64,000 nucleotides of DNA. Origin: Sphingosinicella terrae. Its GTDB lineage: Bacteria; Pseudomonadota; Alphaproteobacteria; Sphingomonadales; Sphingomonadaceae. The stretch lies in assembly GCF_003347635.1 (NCBI RefSeq), contig NZ_QDFY01000001.1, positions 496,001 through 560,000 of the forward strand, given 5' to 3'. Position 1 is the stretch's first letter; each line of letters starts with the position of its first letter. The notes below the pieces were generated by a model, which was not told where the DNA came from, did not search any database, and worked only from the letters and a program-made list of their open reading frames with translations. Positions 33,262 through 42,242 of the stretch are shown here, one piece after another. Made by a program: the position numbers and the translations under genes.

Positions 33262-35004
33262 TCATGCTTGCGCCTGCCTCGGGGCCGCCATCCCGCGGAC
33301 CTTCGCCGGGTCCGGCCGGGCCGGCATCGCCTCGATCCGCTGCCCGAACACTTCCACCGCCTGGGCAGGGGTGATGAATCCATTCTTCAGGTCCCGCTCG
33401 ACGGCGGCGCGCGGCCGCTGCGCGGGCGGACCGTAGCCGCCCCCTGTTGCGGTGATGAGACGGACGGTCTCGCCTTTGGCGAGTCGCAGCCCGGTCACCA
33501 TCGTATGAGCCTCGGTCGAGCCGTCGCCGCGAAGCACGAGTGCGCCGTTATGCGAGCCCTCCCGGCCGCCCGCCGCCGACCAGGGGCGGGACGCGGTGCG
33601 GGTCGAGGAGAAGGTGAGGAACGCCTCATCGGCGGTGATCCGATAGTCGAGGACGACGCCCTTGCCGCCGCGATATCGGCCCTCGCCGCCGGGATCGTCA
33701 TGGAAGCCGTAGCGGTCGATCTCGAAGCCGTAGCGACTCTCCGCGAGCTCGATCGGAATGTTGAAGGTCTCGCCATTGCCGCAGCAGAACTGGCCGTTGT
33801 CGCCATCTGCATCGGCGGAGGCGCCCCAGCCGCCGAGCAGGGGCTCGCCCATGACGAAGAGCTGGCCCGTGCGCGGGTGGATACCGGAGATGAAAGTCGC
33901 CCCGACGCTGCGCGTATGGCCGACCGGCAGCCGGTCCGGAACGTGCGGCATCAGCGCCCGCCACATCACCTCGATCGCCGCGATCATCGATTCGTAATAG
34001 ACGGAGACCGGCGCCGGGCTCTGCGCCGACAGGATGGTTCCGGGCGGGCAGATCACTTCGAGCGCCCGGAAGCAGCCGCCATTGGCCGGGATGACGGGAT
34101 CGGTGACGGCCTTGAAGGCGCAGCGGGCGGCGGTCACCAGCCCGGCGAGGCTGGTGTTGATCGGCCCGCGCGCCTGCGGCGAGGTGCCGGTGAAATCGGC
34201 GATCATCCGTTCGCCTGCAATCGTCACCTTGACCTTGATGGTGAAGGGACCACCGCCGACGCCGTCCTCCTCGATGACGTCCTCCGCCTCGAACACGCCC
34301 TGCGGCAGTCGGGCGAGCGCCGCCCGAGTCATCCGCTCGCCATAGTCGAGCAGGTCGCGCATCGCCGCCAGCACGGCATCCAACCCGTATTTGTCGACCA
34401 GCTCGAGCAGCCGGTTGCCGCCGACGCGGCAGGCGGCGACGCCTGCATGGAGGTCGCCGATCGTGCTGTCCGGCAGACGCACATTGGCGCGGATGATCTC
34501 GACGATGGCCTTGTTGAGCCGCCCCGCCTCGTAGAGCTTGAGGAATCGGAAATGCAGCCCTTCCTGGAAGATGTCGGTCGACTGGGTGGAGGCGCTGCCG
34601 GGAAAGGCGCCGCCGACCTCGGTCCAATGGGCCTTGTTGACGGTCCAGGCGATCAGCCTCGTCCCGTGGAAGACGGGCAGCAGGATGACGACGTCGGACA
34701 GATGGGTGCCGCCTCCCTCATAGGGGCTGTTGGTGATGAACACGTCGCCGGGGCTGATCGAGTCCGCATAGGGGTGGTGGAGCAGGGTGCTCTGCACGGC
34801 GGTGTCGAGCGTCGCGAGGAACCCTGTCACGCCATTGCCCTGGGCGATCAGATTGCCGGAGGCGTCGGTCGCGCCAACCGCGAAGTCGGTGGTCTCGTAG
34901 ATGATCGGGCTCATCGAGGTGCGGATCAGCGCGCCGAACATCTCGTCGCCGATCGCGACCAGCGCCTCCTTGATGATCTCGATCGTGAAGGGATCCTGGG
35001 TCAT
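33262..35004 (-). CDS. hyuB: Hydantoinase B / 5-oxoprolinase beta-type subunit
   Basis: 580 residues. Family marks are MFGALIRTSMSPIIYETTDF, GDVFITNSPYEGGGTHLSD, PANGGCFRALEVICPPGT and GGYGPPAQR near the C-terminus. HyuB works with HyuA to open a cyclic imide or lactam (hydantoins, N-methylhydantoin, 5-oxoproline) or carboxylate acetone-type substrates using ATP. Start overlaps the hyuA stop by four bases (ATGA), which means tight co-translation. The physiological substrate cannot be told from sequence. Confidence 0.93.
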   Translation of the reverse strand: MTQDPFTIEIIKEALVAIGDEMFGALIRTSMSPIIYETTDFAVGATDASGNLIAQGNGVTGFLATLDTAVQSTLLHHPYADSISPGDVFITNSPYEGGGTHLSDVVILLPVFHGTRLIAWTVNKAHWTEVGGAFPGSASTQSTDIFQEGLHFRFLKLYEAGRLNKAIVEIIRANVRLPDSTIGDLHAGVAACRVGGNRLLELVDKYGLDAVLAAMRDLLDYGERMTRAALARLPQGVFEAEDVIEEDGVGGGPFTIKVKVTIAGERMIADFTGTSPQARGPINTSLAGLVTAARCAFKAVTDPVIPANGGCFRALEVICPPGTILSAQSPAPVSVYYESMIAAIEVMWRALMPHVPDRLPVGHTRSVGATFISGIHPRTGQLFVMGEPLLGGWGASADADGDNGQFCCGNGETFNIPIELAESRYGFEIDRYGFHDDPGGEGRYRGGKGVVLDYRITADEAFLTFSSTRTASRPWSAAGGREGSHNGALVLRGDGSTEAHTMVTGLRLAKGETVRLITATGGGYGPPAQRPRAAVERDLKNGFITPAQAVEVFGQRIEAMPARPDPAKVRGMAAPRQAQA

Positions 35005-37076
35005 GCTCGTTTCTCCGGCGCGCCGAGATGGACGTGATAATTGCCGTAGCGGTCGACCGAGACGCGGCAGCCGGGCGGCACGACCAGCGTTGCCGACGCC
35101 TCCTGGACCACGGCCGGGCCGGCAAAGGTCATTCCGGCCTCCAGCTGCAGCCCGTCATAGATTTCGGATTCGTGGCTGCCGTGGCGGTCGAACACGACCG
35201 GCCGGCTTCCCAGCCGGGCATCGGCGAGCGCGGCGCCGGTCGACGCACGCTCGCGAAGCTCCGGCTTGGCGACCTCGACCCTGGCGACGAGGTGGGCGTT
35301 GACGAGCTGGACGTGGCCGTCGAGGCGGTAGGTGTATCTTTTCTCGTGGAGGACGTGGAAGCGCTCGATCAGTCCGGCGATGCCGCCGCTGCCCGCGAGC
35401 GGGACCTTCACGGTATGCTCCTGGCCCAGATAGCGCATGTCGGCGAAGCGCTCGAACCAGGGCTCATCCTCGGCGCCGTCCTCGGCGAAATCGCTGACCG
35501 CGCCTTGCTCGAGGTCGGCGAACAGCGCTTCCACGGCCTCGTGCGAATTCTCATCGAGGTCGATCAGCCGGGTCCGCAGATAATCGCGGCGCAGGTCGGA
35601 CAGCAGCATGCCCCAGGCGGAGAAGGCCGAGGAGTTGACCGGCACGATGACGCGCCGCACGCCAAGCTCCTCGGCCAGCGCGACGCCGTGCATCGCGCCC
35701 CCCCCGCCGCAGACCATCAGGGCGAAGTCGCGCGGATCATATCCCTTGTTGGTCGAGACCAGACGCAGCGCGTTGACCATGTTGGCATTGGCGATCCGGA
35801 CGATCCCGCCGGCGACTTCGACCTTGTCCATGCCCAGGCGCTCGGCGAGCGGCGCGAACGCCCGGTCGATGGCGTCCCAGTCCGGCTGCACCTCGCCGCC
35901 GACGAACAGATCCGGGTCGATCCGGCCGAGCAGCAGATTGGCGTCGGTGGTGGTCGGATCGGCGCCGCCGCGCCCATAAGCGGCAGGGCCCGGGCGGGCC
36001 CCCGCCGACTTCGGCCCGACATGGAGCTTGCCGCCATCGTCGATCCAGGCGATCGAGCCGCCGCCATTGCCGATCTCGACGATCTCGGCGACCGGCGTCT
36101 GGATCGGATAGCCCGGCCGGCGACGATCGCGGTCGATATAGTAATCGGTCGCGACCTTGACCTCGCCGCCTTCGACCAGGGCGCATTTGGCGGTGGTGCC
36201 GCCGATGTCGAGGACCAGCAGGTCCGGCTCGTCGATCAGCCGGCCCAAGGCAGCGGCGGCAAAGATGCCGGAAGCCGGACCGGATTCGACCATGGTGATC
36301 GGGTTGCGCCGGACCGCCGAGACGGTGGCGACGCCGCCGTTCGACTGCATGATGTAGGGGGAACCCTTCAGACCCAAAGCGGCGAGCTTCGACTGGAGCG
36401 CCCCGAGATAGCGCTCGACGACCGGCGCGACATAGGCGGACAGCACCGTCGTCGACGTGCGCTCATATTCCCGCCATTCCCGGCTGATCTCGTGACTGGC
36501 GATGATCGAGGCTTCCGGCATCAGCGAGCGCAGCCAGGTGGCGACAGCCTGCTCGTTGGCCGGATTGGCATAAGCGTGAAGGAAGCAGATCGCGACTGCC
36601 GCCACGCCTTCGGCGCGGAAATGGGCCATCGCCGAATAGAGGTCGGAGAGCTCGGGCTCGCGCACGACCTCTCCGGCGACATTGGTCCGCTCGTGAATCT
36701 CGCGGCGCAGATGCCGCTCGACGAACGGAGCAGGCTTGCGGAAGTTGAAGTTGAACAGATCGGGGCGGTTGCCGCGCGCGATCTCGAGCACGTCGCGAAA
36801 GCCCGCGGTCGTCACCAGCCCGGTGACCGCGCCCTTGCGCTCGGTCAGGGCGTTGATCACCACCGTCGAGCCGTGGGCGAGGAAGCCGACGGTGCCGAGA
36901 TCGACCGCCGCCTTCTTGAGGCAGTTGAGCACGCCCTCCTCGAAATCGGGCGGGGTCGTATCGGCCTTCACCGAATGGACCGGGCCGGCCGCGCCGGTAT
37001 TCGAGTCGATCTCGCACCAGACCAGGTCGGTGAAGGTACCGCCGACGTCGCTCGCTACTCTGAGACGCTTGGACAT
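35001..37076 (-). CDS. hyuA: Hydantoinase A / 5-oxoprolinase alpha-type subunit
   Basis: 691 residues from ATG 37076, 13 bases after the TonB receptor stop. The ASKHA-type ATP-binding motifs are RVASDVGGTFTDLV at the start and LVLDIGGTTAKCALVEGG in the middle; HGSTVVINALTERKGA and GLVTTAGFRDVLEIAR are typical of HyuA. It phosphorylates or activates the cyclic substrate for hydrolysis by HyuB. The separate subunit form (not the fused eukaryotic oxoprolinase) and the nearness of a TonB receptor suggest use of an imported compound. Confidence 0.93.
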   Translation of the reverse strand: MSKRLRVASDVGGTFTDLVWCEIDSNTGAAGPVHSVKADTTPPDFEEGVLNCLKKAAVDLGTVGFLAHGSTVVINALTERKGAVTGLVTTAGFRDVLEIARGNRPDLFNFNFRKPAPFVERHLRREIHERTNVAGEVVREPELSDLYSAMAHFRAEGVAAVAICFLHAYANPANEQAVATWLRSLMPEASIIASHEISREWREYERTSTTVLSAYVAPVVERYLGALQSKLAALGLKGSPYIMQSNGGVATVSAVRRNPITMVESGPASGIFAAAALGRLIDEPDLLVLDIGGTTAKCALVEGGEVKVATDYYIDRDRRRPGYPIQTPVAEIVEIGNGGGSIAWIDDGGKLHVGPKSAGARPGPAAYGRGGADPTTTDANLLLGRIDPDLFVGGEVQPDWDAIDRAFAPLAERLGMDKVEVAGGIVRIANANMVNALRLVSTNKGYDPRDFALMVCGGGGAMHGVALAEELGVRRVIVPVNSSAFSAWGMLLSDLRRDYLRTRLIDLDENSHEAVEALFADLEQGAVSDFAEDGAEDEPWFERFADMRYLGQEHTVKVPLAGSGGIAGLIERFHVLHEKRYTYRLDGHVQLVNAHLVARVEVAKPELRERASTGAALADARLGSRPVVFDRHGSHESEIYDGLQLEAGMTFAGPAVVQEASATLVVPPGCRVSVDRYGNYHVHLGAPEKRA

Positions 37077-37089
37077 GGATGCCAGGGCC

Positions 37090-39309
37090 TCAGAAATTAT
37101 AGCGCAGGTCGATGCGCCAGACCCGTGGCGGCGCCGCATGGGCGAAACCGCCCAAGACATATTCGCTGTTATAGACCTCGTCGAAGGCGTTCTCGACCGA
37201 CCCGGTCAGGGTCCACCGCCCATCCGGATCCTCGAGCCCGAGCCGGAAATCGGCGAGGCTGACGTTCGACCGCGCGGTCGTGTTCTCCGGGTCCCAGAAT
37301 TGTCGGCCGAGACGGCGATAGTCGGCGCGGGCGAACAGGCCGAGACCGTCGGTCAGCTGGGTGCGGTATTGAAGGCCGAGATTGATCGTCGTCTCGGGGA
37401 CATAGGGCGCCCGGTTGCCGACATCGGCGGGGGTCACGCGGTAACGCCTGATCTCGCTGTCGGTATAGCCGAAGCCGGCATAGGCCGAGAGGCCGCCGGC
37501 AATCTCGGCGGTGGCCAGCGCTTCGAAACCGCGCAACCTGACACGGTCGATCGGCACCAGAACCTGCGCGCCGATCGCGCCGATGAACACGAAATATTGC
37601 TGGTTGGTCACCTCGGTGTCGAAGGCGGCGGCGTCGATCCTGACCCGACGGCGGGCGAACTGCAGCTTGGTGCCGACTTCCCAGGTCCGCGTATTCTCCT
37701 GCGGTACCAGGTCGGAGACGCCGGCAATGCCGACCGCAGCGGCGGCGGCGGCGGTGCCGTTCTGGTTGAATTGCCCGGAGCGGAAGCCTTCGCCATAGGT
37801 CACGTAGAGATTGACGTCATCGGTCGGCCGGTAGGAGAGGGACGCGCGCGGCTGCCACTTGTCGAACTCGGCGCGGTTGACTCCGCCCGGCGTGCCGCCG
37901 GTGTTGAACGGCGAAACGTCCTGGCGCCTTTTCTCCTTGTCGTATCGCAGGGCGAGGCTCGCCTCGAGCTGTGGAAGGATGTCGTAGGCGAGGTTGCCGA
38001 AGACGGCGTAATTGCGGTTGCGATTGTCGTCGCCGAAGAAGCTCAGGGTCGGATTGTCGGCGGTCGCGGGGCGCGGTGCGCGCTCTACCCGGGCGATGCC
38101 GGTGCCGCTGTCGAAGCCGGTGGTGGACGAGATGAAGCGGTCGGCATCGAGATAATAGGCACCGACCATCCAGCGCAGCGGCCCGGGCGCGGACGAGGTC
38201 AGCCTGAGCTCCTGACTGAACGCCTCGATGTCGATATATTGGGTCTGGGTCCCGTCCAGCCCGAAGATGTTGCGCGAGGCCGTGTAGGGCACCTGGTCGC
38301 CGGCCACGAACTCCTCGAGCCGGTTATAGGCGCTGATCGAAGTGAGGGTGGCGAAGCCCAGCTCCCAGTCGACCTTGAGCGACAGATCCTCGATCTCGCG
38401 ATCGTCGCGGCCGATATTGGTCGAATAGAAGGTCCGCCGGACCTCGTCGGCGTCGCCGCGCGTGAAGTCGAACGGGTTGGCCGGGTCGAGCGAGACTCCG
38501 TCGGCCGCGAGATTGGCCGGCTGGTACCAGAAGGCCAGTGCGCCGCCGCGGGTGCGGGATAGCGATCCGCGCAGATCGATCGTCACCGTGTCGGTCGGCA
38601 GCCAGCGCAGCAGCGCGCTCGCCGAAAAGTCGCGATAGGGATCCTGCTCGTCGCCGACGAAGATATTGTCGAAATAGCCCTCGCGATCGACGTAGCGGGC
38701 GCCGATCCGGAACAGCAGCCGATCGGCGACGAGGGCGCCGCTTGCGGAGCCTTCGAGCAGATATTCGTCTCCGGTCCCGTAGGCGGCGCGGACATGTCCC
38801 TCGAAGGCATTGGTCGGCTGCCGGGTGGTGACGATGATCGCGCCGCCGGTCGCGTTGCGGCCGTAGAGCGCGCCCTGGGGCCCGCGCAGCACCTCGATCC
38901 GCTCGACGTCGAACAGCTCCTGGGCGAACTGCCGAGGATTGTTCTGCAGCACGCCGTCGACGACGACTGCAACCGGCGCCTCGGAATTGCGTACCTGGGT
39001 GATGCCGCGTATCGAGATGGCGCTGAGACCGGAGCTTTCCGACTGCGCGATGGTGACGTTCGGCGTCAGGCCGATGAAGTCGCCGACCTGATCGATCCTC
39101 GCATCCCGGATCTGCTGCTCGCCGAATGCGGTGACCGCGATAGGCACGTCCTGGAGCCGTTCCTCGCGATAGCGGGCGGTGACGACGATCTCCTGATCCT
39201 CATCGGCCGCGGCCTGCGGCGCCTGCGCCGGATCCTGGCTCCAGGCGGGCGCTGCGGCTCCCAGCATGATCGTTCCGGCGAGTAGACGCGACGTCGTTCG
39301 ATCTAACAT
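37090..39309 (-). CDS. TonB-dependent receptor of the hydantoinase operon
   Basis: 739 residues. Signal peptide MLDRTTSRLLAGTIMLGAAA with cleavage near AWSQ, TonB box EIVVTARYREERLQDVPIAV near residue 40, plug with VERIEVLRGPQGALYGRNATGG, then a barrel ending RIDLRYNF. It has the layout of the sphingomonad receptors that import sugars, aromatic compounds or other organics rather than an STN signalling receptor. First gene of the five-gene minus-strand run; regulated presumably by the LuxR gene upstream. Confidence 0.93.
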   Translation of the reverse strand: MLDRTTSRLLAGTIMLGAAAPAWSQDPAQAPQAAADEDQEIVVTARYREERLQDVPIAVTAFGEQQIRDARIDQVGDFIGLTPNVTIAQSESSGLSAISIRGITQVRNSEAPVAVVVDGVLQNNPRQFAQELFDVERIEVLRGPQGALYGRNATGGAIIVTTRQPTNAFEGHVRAAYGTGDEYLLEGSASGALVADRLLFRIGARYVDREGYFDNIFVGDEQDPYRDFSASALLRWLPTDTVTIDLRGSLSRTRGGALAFWYQPANLAADGVSLDPANPFDFTRGDADEVRRTFYSTNIGRDDREIEDLSLKVDWELGFATLTSISAYNRLEEFVAGDQVPYTASRNIFGLDGTQTQYIDIEAFSQELRLTSSAPGPLRWMVGAYYLDADRFISSTTGFDSGTGIARVERAPRPATADNPTLSFFGDDNRNRNYAVFGNLAYDILPQLEASLALRYDKEKRRQDVSPFNTGGTPGGVNRAEFDKWQPRASLSYRPTDDVNLYVTYGEGFRSGQFNQNGTAAAAAAVGIAGVSDLVPQENTRTWEVGTKLQFARRRVRIDAAAFDTEVTNQQYFVFIGAIGAQVLVPIDRVRLRGFEALATAEIAGGLSAYAGFGYTDSEIRRYRVTPADVGNRAPYVPETTINLGLQYRTQLTDGLGLFARADYRRLGRQFWDPENTTARSNVSLADFRLGLEDPDGRWTLTGSVENAFDEVYNSEYVLGGFAHAAPPRVWRIDLRYNF

Positions 39310-39432
39310 TCTTGACCAATCCCCCTTGCTCCCGTCGTCCAGATGCAGGGGACGCGGGCAAATGCCAATCCGGAACGGGCAAGGGTAACGGAGGCGAAAC
39401 GGGTGGTGGCGAAGCGGGTGGCGCGGCTACCT

Positions 39433-39444
39433 ACCCGATCGGGT
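39433..39444. promoter_or_regulatory. Perfect 12-base palindrome upstream of the TonB receptor
   Basis: ACCCGATCGGGT lies in the 155-base gap between the LuxR gene and the receptor, 124 bases before the receptor start. It could be an operator for the neighbouring regulator; a chance palindrome is also possible. Confidence 0.3.
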
Positions 39445-39464
39445 GGCTGGGTGCGGCGCTTCGG

Positions 39465-42167
39465 CTAATCGATCCGGATCAGCCCGCGCTGCATCGCGGC
39501 GGACACGGCCGCGGACCGGGAATGGGCGCCGAGCTTCTCGTAGACCCGCTTCAAGTGAAACTTCACCGTGTTCTCGGACAGGTCGAGCTGGCGGCCGATC
39601 TCCTTGTTCGAGCGGCCGACGCAGAGCTGGCCGAGCACCGCCAGCTCGCGGCTCGACAGGCTCTCGTCCCGCGCCGGAGACGAGGCGGCGGCGGGCCGGA
39701 GCCGGCGGGCGAAGGCGCGCAGGGGCTCCGACAGCTCGGCGCCGGCCGAACGAAGCGCCGCATTCACCATCGGATCGATCTCGATGGCGAAGCCGGTGAT
39801 CACGCCGGGCACCCGGTGGGAGCAGGCATAATCGAGAGCGCGGACGAAGCTGGCGACCATCGCCGTCGTGTCGGCGCGGGCGCGGGCCGCGCAGGCCTGG
39901 AGCGCATCGATACGGGCGCAATCGAGCGCGCGCCCCTGGCCGACCGCAACGTCACGCAGCCGTCTGAGGATCTGCAGCGCCTTGGCCGACTGGCCTGCGC
40001 GAAGGTGGAGCTGGGCGAGGGCGAGGCCGGAGGCGGTGGTCACGCGCCAGCGGTCCGGCGGCCCGGGCTCTCCGGCCCGATCCGCGACGCCGAGATCCGA
40101 GGCGAGCTGGCTGGCGGTCTCCACGTCGCCGAGGGCGACATGCTTCTCGACCCGCCAGGCATCCGCCAGGGCCTCGAGCTGAACGAGGCTGCGGCTGCGG
40201 GCCATGGCATAGGTGCGGTCGAGCAGCGAGGCGGCCTCGTCATGGTCGCCGCGGCGGACCGCGAGCGAGACCGCCGTGAAGCAGGCGACCGCGAGGATAT
40301 CGAGCCAGCTGTCATGGGCCTCGAGCGCGCCCAGTGCGGAGCCGACCCGGCGCCGCGCCTCCTCGGCTTCGCCTCGCCAGTAGAGGACGTGGCCGAGCAG
40401 GCTGTTGCCGACGGCCTTCAAAGCCCGGTCCGATCCGTAATTCTCCTCGGCGGTGACGAGCGCCTCGCGCATGCAGGTCTCGGCGGCGTCGACGTCGCCC
40501 CGATAGAAATGGCTCTGCGCGAAGTGGAAGCGGCAATAGGTGGAGCCGAGCGCAGTTCCGGCCACCTCCATCGCCGCGATACCAGCCTTGCTCTCGGCCT
40601 CGGCGCGGGCGAAGTCGCCGGCCCCGAGCGCGCCCACCGCCGCCGCGGCGCTCAGCGTCGCCCGGCCGAGATGGTCGTCTTCCGGCAGCAGCGCGATGCG
40701 CTCGCCCAGCGCCCGCAGCCAGTCGGGATCGTGGACCTCGTCCGCATAGGCATTGAGCAAGGCGGTAAGAACGGTGTCGTCACGGTCGGCGTCAGGACCG
40801 GTCAGCGCCCGCGCCTGCTCGATACAGCGCCGGGCCTCGTCGAGCTCGCCATATTTGAGCTGGAGATAGCCGTGGATGCGAAGCAAATCGGGCTGCCCCT
40901 CGATCTCGGACGGCGTGAACAGGGCCATCAGGCCGCGGGTGAAGCCGATTCCCTGGTGCAGCACCATCTCCCACCCGCCGGCGGCGGCCACGAGCGCCAC
41001 CGCGCCCTCGAGATCATGGCCGCGCCGGGAATGCTTGACCGCCTGGAGGAGATCGCCGGCGGCGGCGAAGCGGGCGCTCGCGCGCCGATGCAGCGCGACC
41101 GCGCGCTCGGGCAGCAGCTGCTCGCGCAGGAAATCGGCGAACAGGTGATGATAGCGGAACCAGCGCCGGGCGCCGTCGAGCGGGACGAGCAGGGCGTCGA
41201 AGCGGGCAAGGTCCGCCAGCGCCTGACGTGAATCCTGGCGATCGCGGATCGCGTCGGCCGCCTCCGCATCGAAGCTGTCGAGCACCGAGGTCTCGATCAG
41301 GAAGTCGCGCAGCGGGGGCTCGAGATCGCTCAGGACCTGCTCGAGCAAGTAGCGCGCGATCGCGTCGGTGCGCCCGGTAAAGGCGCCGATCTCGCTCTCG
41401 CGGCGCCGGTCGCGGTCGAGCCAGAGCTTGGCGAGCTGGAGCGCCACGGCCCATCCTTCCGTGCGTGCGTGGATGGCGGCGAGATCCTCGGGCGAGATCT
41501 GGCCCTGGAAGATGGTCGCCGCCTCCTCGAGGGTCAGCGCCAGGCTCGAGCCGTCGAGATGGGTGACCAGTCCCTGCGCCTCGAGATCGGCGACGCGCAG
41601 TTCCGGCCGATCGCGGGTGCTGATCACCAGGTTGAGCCCGGAAGAGACCGAGCGGACGAGATAGTCGACCACCTCGTCGACCTCGTTCGATCGCAGCCGA
41701 TGATAATCGTCGAGGATGATCACCGTCATTCCGGCATTCTTCTCGATCGCCAGCCGCAGCGATTCGCGCCGGCGCGCGGCCTCGCTGAACGACGGTGCCT
41801 GGCGGGTCGCGTCCGGCTCCAGCGCCAGGCCCGCCGCCTCGAGCGCCAGAGCGAGGTTGGCGAGAAAGCGGGTGAGCTCGCCATCGTCCTCGTCCAGGCT
41901 GAGCCAGGCGACCTTGATCTCCTCGCGGCTGCGCAGCCGCTCGAACCACTGGCCGAGCAGCGTCGTCTTGCCGAAACCGGCCGGCGACTGGGTGATGGTG
42001 AGCGCGGCGCCGAGCGATTCGTCGAGCTCGCGCAGCAACGCCTCGCGTACCGACGCGAAGATGCGCTGGCGCGGCGGTCGCATCTTGCCGACAGGCGCCG
42101 GCAGTGCCGTCGGCTTAGGCGCGGGCGCGGCCTGAGGCTGGATCGAGCTGGACCGGATCGGGGGCAT
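39465..42167 (-). CDS. MalT-like LuxR-family transcriptional regulator
   Basis: 900 residues. Walker A SPAGFGKTT (residues 61-69) and a Walker B strand VIILDDYH (near 147) mark a STAND ATPase; the middle is a TPR-like helical region (residues about 400-800) and the last 65 residues are a LuxR helix-turn-helix (LSSRELAVLGQLCVGRSNKE, NTVKFHLKRVYEKLGAHSR). Such regulators sense an inducer through the TPR domain and activate transcription as ATP-dependent oligomers. Transcribed toward the TonB receptor-hyuAB-protease-avidin run, 155 bases away, so it is the most likely activator of it. Confidence 0.92.
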   Translation of the reverse strand: MPPIRSSSIQPQAAPAPKPTALPAPVGKMRPPRQRIFASVREALLRELDESLGAALTITQSPAGFGKTTLLGQWFERLRSREEIKVAWLSLDEDDGELTRFLANLALALEAAGLALEPDATRQAPSFSEAARRRESLRLAIEKNAGMTVIILDDYHRLRSNEVDEVVDYLVRSVSSGLNLVISTRDRPELRVADLEAQGLVTHLDGSSLALTLEEAATIFQGQISPEDLAAIHARTEGWAVALQLAKLWLDRDRRRESEIGAFTGRTDAIARYLLEQVLSDLEPPLRDFLIETSVLDSFDAEAADAIRDRQDSRQALADLARFDALLVPLDGARRWFRYHHLFADFLREQLLPERAVALHRRASARFAAAGDLLQAVKHSRRGHDLEGAVALVAAAGGWEMVLHQGIGFTRGLMALFTPSEIEGQPDLLRIHGYLQLKYGELDEARRCIEQARALTGPDADRDDTVLTALLNAYADEVHDPDWLRALGERIALLPEDDHLGRATLSAAAAVGALGAGDFARAEAESKAGIAAMEVAGTALGSTYCRFHFAQSHFYRGDVDAAETCMREALVTAEENYGSDRALKAVGNSLLGHVLYWRGEAEEARRRVGSALGALEAHDSWLDILAVACFTAVSLAVRRGDHDEAASLLDRTYAMARSRSLVQLEALADAWRVEKHVALGDVETASQLASDLGVADRAGEPGPPDRWRVTTASGLALAQLHLRAGQSAKALQILRRLRDVAVGQGRALDCARIDALQACAARARADTTAMVASFVRALDYACSHRVPGVITGFAIEIDPMVNAALRSAGAELSEPLRAFARRLRPAAASSPARDESLSSRELAVLGQLCVGRSNKEIGRQLDLSENTVKFHLKRVYEKLGAHSRSAAVSAAMQRGLIRID

Positions 42168-42242
42168 GGCCCGCGAAGCTAGCTTCGATGGCGTCGTAGG
42201 GGAAGCCGCCGCCGCGCCGGCCCGGCAAGGCGGCTCCGCGCC

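Noticed and set aside
33220-35037. Plus-strand frame opposite hyuB
   Set aside because: No domain or ribosome-binding site; hyuB on the minus strand has complete family motifs.
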